In this document: piece after piece, positions 34,701 through 43,030 of the stretch
How the letters are laid out: the number at the start of each line of letters is the position of its first letter
Numbering within the stretch: position 1 is the stretch's first letter
Assembly (NCBI RefSeq): GCF_004348895.1
Contig: NZ_RRZK01000005.1
Location: 1 to 64,000, forward strand
Origin: Pseudomonas vancouverensis
GTDB taxonomy: Bacteria > Pseudomonadota > Gammaproteobacteria > Pseudomonadales > Pseudomonadaceae
Direction: 5' to 3'
DNA: 64,000 nucleotides
Translations under genes and position numbers: made by a program
Notes under the pieces: generated by a model
Database searches by the model: none
What the model saw: the letters and a program-made list of their open reading frames with translations, nothing else
What the model was told of the DNA's origin: nothing

Positions 34701-35176
34701 CAGTCAACCAGCTTGTCTACCAGGGCCTTAACGAGGGCCGCATCTACTCCGGTTGGCGCCGCCTTGGGACTCATCGAGCCATCAGCGGAACTCAAATCCA
34801 CCTGTTGCTTGTTCGTGTATGCCCCGCCAGTCTCTTTGGCTGCCTGCTCCATGAGTTGTGCGGCCAGTGCAAGGTTCTTGATGCTTTCAGCGCGTTCAGC
34901 CATTCGGCCAAGGGCACGCAGACGGAACGCCCGGTTGGCAATCGGTATGTCTGCGGTGTCGTCTCGGAATCGCTGGCGGGTGTCGTGGAACAGGGTCACC
35001 CAGCGCTTGGCCAGGCACTTCCCTGATGTCTTCGTCGGGTCGTGTGATTCGACCTGCTGCCGAGTGATCGTCAAGCCGAATTCTTTCTGGACTGCCTCAG
35101 CCACCTGGGAAGGTGTGTCGAAGCACGCCAAGGCCTGAACGATAAAAGCCTTCACCTCACGCTGGAGGACTGCCAT
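34700..35176 (-). CDS. terS: Terminase small subunit, DUF2280
   Basis: 158 aa. N-terminal HTH (FDTPSQVAEAVQKEFGLTIT) and the following QVESHDPTK identify DUF2280 small terminases, which recognise the packaging site. Confidence 0.82.
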   Translation of the reverse strand: MAVLQREVKAFIVQALACFDTPSQVAEAVQKEFGLTITRQQVESHDPTKTSGKCLAKRWVTLFHDTRQRFRDDTADIPIANRAFRLRALGRMAERAESIKNLALAAQLMEQAAKETGGAYTNKQQVDLSSADGSMSPKAAPTGVDAALVKALVDKLVD

Positions 35177-35207
35177 AGATTCTCACCTGTCCGATGCCTG
35201 TCTGATA

Positions 35208-35831
35208 TCAGGCCAGCTTCAGCAGGCAGGTTCCGCAGGCCCTCGCAATGTTCAATTTCCCCACCTCGGCAGGACTGTTCGCTGCATCCACCAACGCTTG
35301 AACGTCATGACTCGCACCGTAGCGGCGAACCACTCCGACGAACTCTTCCACGTCGTGTCCACGTATCTTGAGCTTGGGCATGCCTTCCTCGGTGAAAGCT
35401 GGCTGGCCGTACTTATCCGTCGCCTGGGCGATGTGGTAGAGCTCGTGCTCGATCAGGGCACAGAACTCAAGGTCGCTGCACTGATCGCAGTAGTCGGCAG
35501 CCAGCGTGATGATGAAAGCCGGCACACCGCCGAACCAGTCACGCATCTGCTGTTCCATCCGGGCCTTCTGCCAGCCACCTGCACGGAATGCGACCTGCTC
35601 GGCTTGACCGAGGACCGTACGACCTTGCTTCTCGAAATGAGATGACGCCCACATGATCTGGATGTCTGCATCCAACAGGTGCGCATGGTCTTCGTTGTGA
35701 ATTTTGCCGGTGTCGGCGAGGATCTCGGCGCTCAGCCACTCCCACACTTCAGGCGCAGGAGCGAGCCGGATGCCGAAGTCCGATAGATCCGACAATTTAA
35801 GCAGTGAAGCTGGAGGCATGGGCCGATCCAC
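35208..35831 (-). CDS. Putative phage metallopeptidase
   Basis: About 207 aa; GTG 35831 lies next to GGAGG, ATG 35819 is an alternative. Zinc motif HExxH in LIEHELYHIAQAT with an upstream CDQCSDLEF pair. Member of the phage metallopeptidase group often found before terminase. Substrate unknown. Confidence 0.72.
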   Translation of the reverse strand: MDRPMPPASLLKLSDLSDFGIRLAPAPEVWEWLSAEILADTGKIHNEDHAHLLDADIQIMWASSHFEKQGRTVLGQAEQVAFRAGGWQKARMEQQMRDWFGGVPAFIITLAADYCDQCSDLEFCALIEHELYHIAQATDKYGQPAFTEEGMPKLKIRGHDVEEFVGVVRRYGASHDVQALVDAANSPAEVGKLNIARACGTCLLKLA

Positions 35832-35884
35832 AAACACCTCCAGTGTTGCGACACAATTTTATGTTTCGCGAAACGTGTCGCGGC

Positions 35885-36226
35885 TTAGGGATTGCGACCT
35901 GGCGCCTTTGAGTTTTGGATAAGGCCAACAGACTCATAGCTGTTGCGCCGCTCTTCCCCTTTCCAGCTCCAGTCCTGAGTGAAGATGTACTGGCGGCGTG
36001 CCCAGGCGTACAGGACGACGCCCGAGTGCAGGGTCACGGAGAAAAATGAAGCGCTGCTACCCCGAATCATTTCGACGAGCAGGCCGAAGGCACCAATAGC
36101 TACGAGGTAGAACGCGATGGCCAACACCGGATGCTTCATAAAGTCGACCGCACGCAAGTATTCCAGTGCTGCCAGCACCACCAGGACGCAGAGCAGTGCA
36201 TCGATTGCAGTGAGAATAGTGCTCAT
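35885..36226 (-). CDS. Three-helix membrane protein, holin-like
   Basis: 113 aa from ATG 36226 (SD GAGG). About three membrane helices (ALLCVLVVLAALEYL, AIAFYLVAIGAFGLLVEM, FSVTLHSGVVLYAW) and a basic tail. Paired with the next membrane gene; together a holin/antiholin candidate. Confidence 0.62.
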   Translation of the reverse strand: MSTILTAIDALLCVLVVLAALEYLRAVDFMKHPVLAIAFYLVAIGAFGLLVEMIRGSSASFFSVTLHSGVVLYAWARRQYIFTQDWSWKGEERRNSYESVGLIQNSKAPGRNP

Positions 36227-36227
36227 G

Positions 36228-36551
36228 TCAAACACCTCGCGCCGTTACAAAGGCGCCCATTGCCGCCTTGATGGCCGGGATGATGTTCATCGCCGTCAGG
36301 CCAAGCACGAATGACACTCCACAGAGGAAGTAGTCATCCAGCGGGAGGTCAAGCCTAGGGGCGAGCCAACTGCTCACAGGCAGCGTGAGGAAGATCGAGA
36401 AGAAGAACCCGGTCAATACGGCAAAGGCCGCCTGGCCTCGGGTGAGGTCCTTCAGGAAGCCGAGGGAAAGGATCGCTCCAAGGAAGGCGCCAATCACAAT
36501 GCCGTATTTCGCCACCAGAACACTGGCAGCAGTGCTTGCTGGTTCAGCCAT
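36228..36551 (-). CDS. Holin-like membrane protein
   Basis: 107 aa. Three or four membrane segments (IVIGAFLGAILSLGFL, AAFAVLTGFFFSIFLTLPV, YFLCGVSFVLGLTAMNII). Pseudomonas prophages commonly carry such a holin before the terminase genes. Would release the GH19 endolysin. Confidence 0.68.
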   Translation of the reverse strand: MAEPASTAASVLVAKYGIVIGAFLGAILSLGFLKDLTRGQAAFAVLTGFFFSIFLTLPVSSWLAPRLDLPLDDYFLCGVSFVLGLTAMNIIPAIKAAMGAFVTARGV

Positions 36552-36675
36552 TGGAGTCTCCGAGGAATATGAGGGCCTATTGAGACCCGGTTAAAGCGTG
36601 GCTATCTCTGTCGAGGGAGCCCGAATAAAAGGGCCGTCAGGTGGCGGCCAAGTGCAGCACGGAGCAGCGCAGAAT

Positions 36676-36915
36676 TCAGAAAGCTGGCGAGATGTCGAAG
36701 TAGTAGTCCTTACCTTCTTCGAAATGCTCGGCGCGATCTGCAGCCACGTTCACGACGTATTCGCCGTAAGGGGTGTATTTGCCATAGATCGCGTCTTCTT
36801 CGGTCGGATTGGCTGACCATACTGCGCCGAAGTGCAGACGGGTCAGTGATTCCGACGAGCCCTGAACAAGGCCTTTGGAGCGCAGAGTCATTTTGCAGCG
36901 AATGATGTGAGTCAT
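36676..36915 (-). CDS. Hypothetical protein, 79 aa
   Basis: SD AGAGGATCT. Compact beta-like protein (LHFGAVWSANPTEEDAIYGK, YGEYVVNVAADRAEHFEEGK). First late gene after the terminator at 37.0 kb. Function unknown. Confidence 0.6.
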   Translation of the reverse strand: MTHIIRCKMTLRSKGLVQGSSESLTRLHFGAVWSANPTEEDAIYGKYTPYGEYVVNVAADRAEHFEEGKDYYFDISPAF

Positions 36916-37034
36916 CGGTAGATCCTCTTATGTCGAATAGGCAGGAGGGTCTTTCCGGTCTTTCGCCTGCGGATTGAATCAGCTCCAGCAGCACTCCCAG
37001 CTCGGAGCAATGGGTGTGGTGGAGCCGAAAACGG

Positions 37035-37063
37035 AAAAGCCCAGCGCGATGGCTGGGCTTTTT
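37035..37063. terminator. Bidirectional intrinsic terminator after Q-like gene
   Basis: AAAGCCCAGC/GCTGGGCTTT with a 6-nt loop and T/A tracts on both sides. On the minus strand it separates the early operon from the late genes, where a Q antiterminator would act. The rest of 36916-37135 holds no gene. Confidence 0.8.
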
Positions 37064-37135
37064 GAATGATTCGAGTAAGTTGCCGTAGGCAAAACTCTAA
37101 CAGTGGCGAAATAGTGCCAAAACGCCGACATGGCG

Positions 37136-37738
37136 TCAAGCAGCTTCCTTCATCATTTTGATTGCGCCGGAAACTGGCACAAGCGCCTCCTTGTCCAGCC
37201 AGTTGCATGCGTCGAAACAATGCTCCACGAAATCCCCCCAATCACGCGCCCATTGGTCACCTGGTAGCTCGATACCGTAGGTGTCGTAGATCCACACCCG
37301 AAGCTTGAACACGGTGGGCAGTGGATCGATGCCCTCCCCTTGGCCGCCCTGATTGATTTGGCGGTACCGGTGCAGGATGGCGGCGCACACGTACCGGGCC
37401 CGCATCATCTTGGCGGCTGACATCACCGCGAGCCGCGAGGAGTTCTGGTAGGCAACCTGAAACAACAGGTCCTCCGCTTCGTCCTTTTCGTCGTCCGTGG
37501 CCAGCGGGCTGTACATGTGGTTGCCGAATGCACGCAGGTCGTCAGGGAGCGAGGCGATGGCGATTTGAATCCGAGCCGAAACGGACTGCTGCATAGCGTG
37601 CCGGCTGTTCACCGACTTCTCGGTCTTCTGCACCGAGCAACCGAGCAGGCCAATCTGCTCGACGTGGGAGCCCTGGCTATCCCATGGGGTGTAGAGCGCA
37701 TCATGCCAAGCTGCCCGCGCCGAATTGAGTTTCATCAT
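37136..37738 (-). CDS. Putative antitermination protein Q
   Basis: 200 aa. No zinc motif; helical, basic-acidic protein (SARIQIAIASLPDDLRAFGN, KMMRARYVCAAILHRYRQI). Assigned by being the last gene of the leftward early operon, after NinG, and by the terminator just beyond it. Family match only moderate. Confidence 0.55.
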   Translation of the reverse strand: MMKLNSARAAWHDALYTPWDSQGSHVEQIGLLGCSVQKTEKSVNSRHAMQQSVSARIQIAIASLPDDLRAFGNHMYSPLATDDEKDEAEDLLFQVAYQNSSRLAVMSAAKMMRARYVCAAILHRYRQINQGGQGEGIDPLPTVFKLRVWIYDTYGIELPGDQWARDWGDFVEHCFDACNWLDKEALVPVSGAIKMMKEAA

Positions 37739-38316
37739 GCTTGCGCTCCCTTCAGTTCCCTGGTCAATGCCCGATACTTCGCCTTGATGGCCTTCAACTC
37801 TTCGATGGTGTAGCGCCGGGGCTCATGAGGCCCTTCGATCCATGCAACCATTTCGGCGCCGATCCGCTGCAACAGGTTGATTCGGTAATTCACGATGTCG
37901 CCAGACTTGTGCTGGTTACACGGCACGCACTGCTTGTGGCAGTTGAGCGGCTCGAATCGCAGCGCAGGATTACTCCCTACAGTGCGGTAATGCCCGGCGT
38001 CGTACTTGCCTTGGTGGTGCCGGCCGCAGCTGATACATGGCAGCGCAGCGTCACGCAGGCGGACCCACTCGTTGAACGCAGCCTGGGCTTCCTTCGTGTG
38101 GTCGCCGCGGGTCTTGATTCGCTCCCGGGCTGCGCGGATCTCCCTACGGCCGAGGTCGGCGATGGCCTTGCGTGCCTTCGCCTCGTTCACTTCCTTGATG
38201 GCAAGGCCGCACTTCCAGTGACACACCTTCTGCGTGGTGCTGAACGGGATGAATTCCAATGCACACTCAGGGTTCTTGCACTTCTTCGGTCGCGGCGGTT
38301 TGGGGGCTACGCGCAT
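37735..38316 (-). CDS. ninG: NinG/Rap recombination protein
   Basis: 193 aa from ATG 38316. Cys/His clusters CKNPECALEF, KVCHWKCG, PCISCGRHHQGKYDAGHY, HKQCVPCNQHKSGD match NinG, a Holliday-junction/branch nuclease. Overlaps NinB by 1 nt. Confidence 0.88.
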   Translation of the reverse strand: MRVAPKPPRPKKCKNPECALEFIPFSTTQKVCHWKCGLAIKEVNEAKARKAIADLGRREIRAARERIKTRGDHTKEAQAAFNEWVRLRDAALPCISCGRHHQGKYDAGHYRTVGSNPALRFEPLNCHKQCVPCNQHKSGDIVNYRINLLQRIGAEMVAWIEGPHEPRRYTIEELKAIKAKYRALTRELKGAQA

Positions 38317-38717
38317 CAGTACCGCCCTCCCCACTTGTCCTGCTCGGTCCAGCGCACGCCATGCTCGGCGCCGAAGGCGTGCATCAGCTCGAACAGATCA
38401 CTGAACCACTTCTGCGACTGCTTGCGGGTCGATACGCCTAAGACGACGTAGCCACCATCGATACCTGGCACCACGTCCTGCTTCATCAGTGCGGAGCTGA
38501 AAACGTGCTTCCAGTCCTCGTCCGAAAGCTTCTTGCCGTACCACTCGACCTGGTTGGAGACGTCCTTGAGCATCGCCCACATCTTCCGGTTGCAGATGTC
38601 CGGGCGTTTCTCGTCGCGGATCACCACCACCTTCGGCTTCGTCAGGTCGATGGTATGCAGCACACCCGCAAGGCGGTTGACGTCGCGCAGGTCGCGGATC
38701 GTGTATTCGGGATTCAT
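38316..38717 (-). CDS. ninB: NinB recombination protein
   Basis: 133 aa from ATG 38717 (MNPEYTIRDL). DEKRPDICNRKMWAMLKDVS, FSSALMKQDVVPGIDGGYVV and HGVRWTEQ are typical of NinB (Orf), a single-strand DNA binding recombination mediator. Confidence 0.88.
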   Translation of the reverse strand: MNPEYTIRDLRDVNRLAGVLHTIDLTKPKVVVIRDEKRPDICNRKMWAMLKDVSNQVEWYGKKLSDEDWKHVFSSALMKQDVVPGIDGGYVVLGVSTRKQSQKWFSDLFELMHAFGAEHGVRWTEQDKWGGRY

Positions 38718-39280
38718 GACTGCTCCCCGTTGCCTATGGCGGCGCGCAATACAGTGACGCATGACCATGACTCAGCCTTTTCTGCATCACCGTATTGATC
38801 TTTGGCATGCTGTCGGTTCATCTCGATCACTTTTACCGCGGCATTGCGCAGCGCCTCGCACTCGGCCTTGAGCTGAGCGATCCGCTCACCTTTCTCGATC
38901 ACCAACTGGGCAAGTGGATCGTTCAGGATGTTGATTCCGTCGAGGATCTTTCGGGCGAAGACTTCAGGGTCTACTTCTGGCGCGTTGTAGCCTCCGGCGC
39001 CAACGTAGCTGGCGAGCTGTCGCAGAACGTCTTCACAGTCTTGAAGCCGCTCGTTCTCGGCGATCAGGGCCAGAATGATCGATGGACTAGCGGCAAGTAT
39101 CAGGTCCGCATAGTCCTTGTTCTGCGCCATGAACTCGGGGAATGACCGGTTCTGATGCACGTCAAAGACGATGCCGTTGTCGTTGCGGATGTAAAGCGCG
39201 CCGTGGCTGGGCATGAAGCGCAGCGTCTGGTGCTGCTGGCACGCTTCGGCAATCGCTTTCAAGTCTCGGAAGTCATTCAT
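38714..39280 (-). CDS. Hypothetical Ead/Ea22-like early protein
   Basis: 188 aa. DLILAASPSIILALIAENER and the Glu/Leu coiled region after it are usual in Ead/Ea22-like proteins. Coupled by 4-nt overlaps with NinB and the next gene. Function unknown. Confidence 0.62.
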   Translation of the reverse strand: MNDFRDLKAIAEACQQHQTLRFMPSHGALYIRNDNGIVFDVHQNRSFPEFMAQNKDYADLILAASPSIILALIAENERLQDCEDVLRQLASYVGAGGYNAPEVDPEVFARKILDGINILNDPLAQLVIEKGERIAQLKAECEALRNAAVKVIEMNRQHAKDQYGDAEKAESWSCVTVLRAAIGNGEQS

Positions 39281-39777
39281 TCGGCGAACTCCTTGAGCAA
39301 TTGGCGCGCGCCCATGACGGCACCCTTGTCACCAGATGTTTTGCTGATGTCTTTGACCCAGCCAAGCATGCGGCTGTTCTGTGCTTTCAGGTCGATGACC
39401 ATGCCAAGCAACTCATCGCCGTCAGCGTTCATATCGGCCTTGAGTGCTTTACCAATCGCGCCAATGTCGCAAGCAACCGCCAGAAGCATACGTTTGTGCG
39501 ATTCCAGTTCTTTGATCAGGGCCAGCACGCCATCACGCGCAGCAACCATGAACTTGGCGAAATCAGCGTTGCATGCCTCGACATAGGTAGGCCCGTCGTA
39601 GTCATAGTCATCACCTTCGAGACGGAATGGCTTGCCGTAGACGGAGTAAAAACCAGTCGCGCCGCCACCAAGCGATTCGCCAGAAGGACCGTTAAAGAAT
39701 GGTTCGGTGTTGCTGTCCCAATCCAGGTCGGCCGGGAATGCCTCAGCCAATAACTTCAGTTCGCTGTAATCGCTCAT
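39277..39777 (-). CDS. Hypothetical early protein, 166 aa
   Basis: Start ATG 39777 (MSDYSELKLLAEAFPADLDW) overlaps the stop of a 31-codon ORF. VAARDGVLALIKELESHKRM resembles the Ead-like protein beside it, so the two may be related. Function unknown. Confidence 0.62.
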   Translation of the reverse strand: MSDYSELKLLAEAFPADLDWDSNTEPFFNGPSGESLGGGATGFYSVYGKPFRLEGDDYDYDGPTYVEACNADFAKFMVAARDGVLALIKELESHKRMLLAVACDIGAIGKALKADMNADGDELLGMVIDLKAQNSRMLGWVKDISKTSGDKGAVMGARQLLKEFAE

Positions 39778-39869
39778 GCTGTCACCGCCATTGTGATCAG
39801 GACGCAGAACACACCTATGGCAAAACCGGCCAGGGTGCAGAGCAGTGTCATTGCTGATTGAGGAATCAT
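39774..39869 (-). CDS. 31-aa membrane microprotein
   Basis: Single membrane helix (MTLLCTLAGFAIGVFCVLIT). Start overlaps the previous stop (TGATG) and stop overlaps the next start (ATGA), so it is coupled on both sides. No family; role unknown. Confidence 0.6.
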   Translation of the reverse strand: MIPQSAMTLLCTLAGFAIGVFCVLITMAVTA

Positions 39870-40087
39870 CAGATGCGCTCCCGAGAAGCCAGCATTTCAT
39901 CGGCAAGGCGATACGCTTGATCGGTATATTCCTGCTGTGTTTGATAAACCTTCCGAATGCCTTCGCTATTCGTGTAGCCCCATTGCGCATTGATCAGCAA
40001 GCCGTTCAAGGCGTGCATTGCGATCTCATCGCGCAGGCGCACAAGGTCTTCTGCGGCCATGGCTGTTTTCTGTGCTGGATTGGCCAT
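39869..40087 (-). CDS. Hypothetical early protein, 72 aa
   Basis: MANPAQKTAMAAEDLVRLRD; helical, soluble. Overlaps neighbours by a few nt. No function known. Confidence 0.6.
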   Translation of the reverse strand: MANPAQKTAMAAEDLVRLRDEIAMHALNGLLINAQWGYTNSEGIRKVYQTQQEYTDQAYRLADEMLASRERI

Positions 40088-40893
40088 CAGAATCCCTCCT
40101 TGCCGCGTTGTGATTCCCAGGTGAATGGCAGAACGATCACGCCGCCCTCGCGCAAGCGGTCAGCACAGCGCTCGCCGATGGCGGCCGGCAGCTCTTGGGC
40201 GCCGAGGTTGGAAACAATGATGGTCGGTAGCTGTTCTTCGTACCGGCCGTTGATGATGGCGAACAGCGTCGACAGCTCGAACTCGCTGGGCTTTTCCTTG
40301 GAGGCGCCGATCTCATCAAGAATCAGGAGCGATGGCTCTATGAGGCTGGAGTAGATCCCGGCTTCAGTGCGGTCACTGGAGTGGTCATAGGTGGCCCGGA
40401 TAGCCTGCAAGATCGAGCCTATCGTTCGGTAAACGGCGGTAGCCGAACTGGTGGCCATGATCTCGTTTGCAATCGCCACGGCGAGGTGCGTTTTGCCAGT
40501 GCCTGGCTTGCCCAGCAGCAGCATGCAACGACCAGCCTTGAAGTGCTCGCCAAAGGACTTGGCGTAGCTCTGGCACTTTGCGAGTGCCTTGGTTTGCCCT
40601 GCGCTCTCGGCGATGTAGTTTTCAAAGGTCTTGATGGCGAAGCGTTTCGGGATCAGGGCGGCGCCGAGCTTCTCAGCCATCCGCATCCGCACCACCATTG
40701 CTTCCTGAGCCTGCTTGCGCTCGGCTTCCTCTTCGGCACGAATGCGGGAGCACTCAGGGCATCCGATTTTGAATTCACGGCCGAGCATCACGATGACCTT
40801 CTGCTCGAATGCGCCATGGGTCTCACACTCCGCAGGCTGGATGCGCTCGCCCGGGGCGTTTTCCACAAGGGATACGGCTGGCTCAGAACGCAT
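40087..40893 (-). CDS. Helicase loader, DnaC/IstB-like AAA+ ATPase
   Basis: 268 aa from ATG 40893. Zinc-like pair CPEC at the N-terminus, Walker A GKPGTGKTH, Walker B LLILDEIG, sensor I in IIVSNLG. Loads host DnaB at the phage origin with the initiator encoded just before it. Confidence 0.88.
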   Translation of the reverse strand: MRSEPAVSLVENAPGERIQPAECETHGAFEQKVIVMLGREFKIGCPECSRIRAEEEAERKQAQEAMVVRMRMAEKLGAALIPKRFAIKTFENYIAESAGQTKALAKCQSYAKSFGEHFKAGRCMLLLGKPGTGKTHLAVAIANEIMATSSATAVYRTIGSILQAIRATYDHSSDRTEAGIYSSLIEPSLLILDEIGASKEKPSEFELSTLFAIINGRYEEQLPTIIVSNLGAQELPAAIGERCADRLREGGVIVLPFTWESQRGKEGF

Positions 40894-41752
40894 AGGAACC
40901 GTCCTCACGCTGGATCAGGCCGGCGTGGTAGTCGCGTTGATCGAATCCGGCGTGCCGGGACTGTGTGGTAGGTTGTGGCAAAGCCTCAGCAAGACGCTTG
41001 GCAATCCAGGCGGCTCGGAATCCTTGCCAGCCAGCCAACAGCGCTTCGGTCATCGCGGTGGTGGCGTCGATACCAAACTCAGATTGGCACTTGGCGATTT
41101 CAGCATTCAGGGAATCCCAGACCGTAGAAGTAGTCGCTGCGCGCTTGGTCTTGCGGAGGGATAGCCAGTCAACGAGCAGTTGCTCAGGGATGGCGTGCGG
41201 GTTGTCGGCGATCATCTGCTTGAGCCCGAAAGGTTTCTTGCGTGCTGGTTTTTCAGCACCAGGCTCAGCCAATTCTGCTTGGGGCGGATTAATCTCTTCC
41301 GAAGGAAGAGTTAATAGGGGTTCTTTCTTTGTATAAAGAAGGCAAGTTGCCGATTTGGTCTCACTCGCATCTGATCTCAGTGAGACGATTTGGGCTGAGT
41401 GAGACGTTTTGGTCTCAGTGAGACGAGGTGCTTTCTCTTCGAAAAACGACCATTCGGAGATGGGGGAAATACCGATGTCGCCACGGCTTCCGCCGACCCG
41501 GTAGATGATCCGGCGCTCGAGCAGATGACTGATCGATTTGGAGGTGACATCCCGGCGCATGTTGGTGAGCTTGCCGATCTCGTCGGCAGTGAGACGCTTG
41601 GTGTCCAGCTGATAGCCAATCGTCTGGCGCGCAATGGCCATCAGAACGCGCAGGTCTCGCGCAGGCAGATCAACCGTGGCCAACGACTCCATGAGGCTGT
41701 TGTCCATTCGGGTGAACCCCCTGGACTTGTCAATGGGAATGATGTTTGTCAT
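40883..41752 (-). CDS. Replication initiator, O-like
   Basis: 289 aa from ATG 41752 (GAGG SD; the ORF extends to TTG 41767). N-terminal phage_rep_O winged helix (FTRMDNSLMESLATVDLPAR, TADEIGKLTNMRRDVTSKSI). Middle residues ~110-140 are encoded by the iterons. C-terminal part contacts the loader. Confidence 0.85.
   Translation of the reverse strand: MTNIIPIDKSRGFTRMDNSLMESLATVDLPARDLRVLMAIARQTIGYQLDTKRLTADEIGKLTNMRRDVTSKSISHLLERRIIYRVGGSRGDIGISPISEWSFFEEKAPRLTETKTSHSAQIVSLRSDASETKSATCLLYTKKEPLLTLPSEEINPPQAELAEPGAEKPARKKPFGLKQMIADNPHAIPEQLLVDWLSLRKTKRAATTSTVWDSLNAEIAKCQSEFGIDATTAMTEALLAGWQGFRAAWIAKRLAEALPQPTTQSRHAGFDQRDYHAGLIQREDGSYAF
41350..41425. repeat. Iteron array, probable replication origin of prophage B
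   Basis: Four tandem 19-bp units inside the initiator gene: 41369-41387, 41388-41406, 41407-41425 and a weaker one at 41350-41368. Consensus ends GGTCTCAGTGAGACG with the dyad GTCTCA-C/G-TGAGAC. An AT-rich stretch (41310-41345) adjoins. Lambda-type origin by structure. Confidence 0.7.
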
Positions 41753-41890
41753 AGTTACCTCGCTCAAAGCGTCAACGAATCAGCCACCATGCCCGGTGGC
41801 TTTTTTGTGCCTGAAATTCAGGCGCTATAGGTGTCCGGCGCTTCCGTGGTAGTTTCGAATTTCCACAAACGAAGGCCTTGGAGGCCGGAC

Positions 41891-42091
41891 ATGACAGACA
41901 AAAGTCTCGCTACACAGTCAGCAACTGCGGCGTTGGAAGTTGTTATCGAGCTAATTCGTGCGGGGGAGCTGAAGCTCAGCGTTGCCGATGAAAAGGCCAG
42001 CACGATCATCGATGTCCACAAACAGCTGACGGAGCATTTCGAGTCCATCAAGAAGGCTCCTATGAACATTTCTCAGGGCTTGACTCGCTAA
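41891..42091 (+). CDS. Hypothetical small protein on the opposite strand
   Basis: 66 aa from ATG 41891 (TTGGAGGCCGGAC SD). Helical (QSATAALEVVIELIRAGELK, ADEKASTIIDVHKQLTEHF). Its 3' end overlaps the minus-strand gene 42060-42245 by 32 bp. Function unknown. Confidence 0.55.
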   Translation: MTDKSLATQSATAALEVVIELIRAGELKLSVADEKASTIIDVHKQLTEHFESIKKAPMNISQGLTR

Positions 42092-42245
42092 CGCCGTAAA
42101 GCTCATCAAAGGCAGCCTTGATAGACTTGGCGCATTCAATGGCCAGGTCTTTCATGTCTTGCTGGCAGGCCTTCGAGAGGCTCAGCACCAGAACCTCACG
42201 AAGCGTTTCAATTTCTGAAGCTGTTGGTTGCCTTGTGGCTTTCAT
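42060..42245 (-). CDS. Hypothetical early protein, 61 aa
   Basis: SD GGAGAAGGGT. Helical (SEIETLREVLVLSLSKACQQ). In the cII-like position of the leftward early operon, but no HTH is seen. Confidence 0.55.
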   Translation of the reverse strand: MKATRQPTASEIETLREVLVLSLSKACQQDMKDLAIECAKSIKAAFDELYGVSESSPEKCS

Positions 42246-42263
42246 ACCCTTCTCCTGCGCTAT

Positions 42264-42467
42264 TTAGGACCTATCGAGGGTCTCTTTAGGGGCCAGCTGA
42301 TACAGCTTCCCTTTTTGTCGATACATCAGGGTCGGGCCGCCCATGGCGACGAATTCAATCCCAATAGCCTCAATGGCTTGCTCAATGCTCCAGCCCTTCT
42401 TCAGGGCCAGGGCAGCAATCTTTGTTTTTGCGCCGGGGCTGAGCCCCTCGTAATCGAACTCAGGCAT
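42264..42467 (-). CDS. Hypothetical early protein, 67 aa
   Basis: ATG 42467 with GGAGG upstream. MPEFDYEGLSPGAKTKIAAL then KKGWSIEQAIEAIGIEFV. No family recognised. Confidence 0.55.
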   Translation of the reverse strand: MPEFDYEGLSPGAKTKIAALALKKGWSIEQAIEAIGIEFVAMGGPTLMYRQKGKLYQLAPKETLDRS

Positions 42468-42486
42468 TTGGCCCTCCATAGGGCCG

Positions 42487-42690
42487 TTAAGCCGCGCTAG
42501 ACTTCTTCTCGTCCTTGCTCAGGGCTTCGATCACACCGTTCTCGACTGCCCACTCGATCACCTCAAACAGATAGGTGGCGTGCTGTCTTTCTGCGCGCTG
42601 TGCGGCGCGGCCGAGAATTCGATCAAGCGTGCTGTTGAAGCGGACCTTGCGATCCTTGATGCGCTTGTGCTCTGGATTTACGAAAGCCAT
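42487..42690 (-). CDS. Hypothetical early protein, 67 aa, basic
   Basis: Basic N-terminal strand (HKRIKDRKVRFNSTLDRILG) then helix (RAERQHATYLFEVIEWAVE). The layout resembles a ribbon-helix-helix protein, which would make it a DNA-binding regulator; not certain. Confidence 0.55.
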   Translation of the reverse strand: MAFVNPEHKRIKDRKVRFNSTLDRILGRAAQRAERQHATYLFEVIEWAVENGVIEALSKDEKKSSAA

Positions 42691-42720
42691 TTAGTGATTC
42701 CTTGCGTGGTTGAAATTTGG

Positions 42721-42924
42721 TTAGGCGGCAACGGGGTAGATATCAGGGCGAAGCTCATGGCGGGAGACGCCAGTAGCCTTTTCAATTTCGAGAACTCGCT
42801 CGGCAGGCACACGCCCAGAGGCGCACATTTTCTGCACCGCCTGAGGAGTGACCTTGAGGAGGCGAGCAAGGGCGGATTGGCCGCCAGCAGCCTTGGCTGC
42901 CTTACAGATCGGTAGCTCTTCCAT
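42721..42924 (-). CDS. Cro/YdaS-type regulator (prophage B)
   Basis: 67 aa from ATG 42924. HTH: GGQSALARLLKVTPQAVQKM, ending HELRPDIYPVAA as in YdaS/Cro proteins. Divergent from the repressor. Different in sequence from the prophage A Cro. Confidence 0.78.
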   Translation of the reverse strand: MEELPICKAAKAAGGQSALARLLKVTPQAVQKMCASGRVPAERVLEIEKATGVSRHELRPDIYPVAA

Positions 42925-42946
42925 TTTGAACCTCAAAGTTACAGTT

Positions 42947-43018
42947 ACAACCAGAGGTTATCGCACGATTGGAAAAACCACAACTTACATTCACAGTGAA
43001 AACCACAACTGCGGGTTG
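42947..43018. promoter_or_regulatory. Operator region between cro and repressor (prophage B)
   Basis: Inverted repeats of AAC/GTT type: ACAACC-AGA-GGTTAT (42947-42961) and CAAC-TGCGG-GTTG (43006-43018). The repeats differ from the TTACC-type operators of prophage A, consistent with different immunity. Confidence 0.5.
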
Positions 43019-43030
43019 CATGATTGGCGC

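Noticed and set aside
34029..35138. 369-codon plus-strand ORF
   Set aside because: Antisense shadow of terminase genes.
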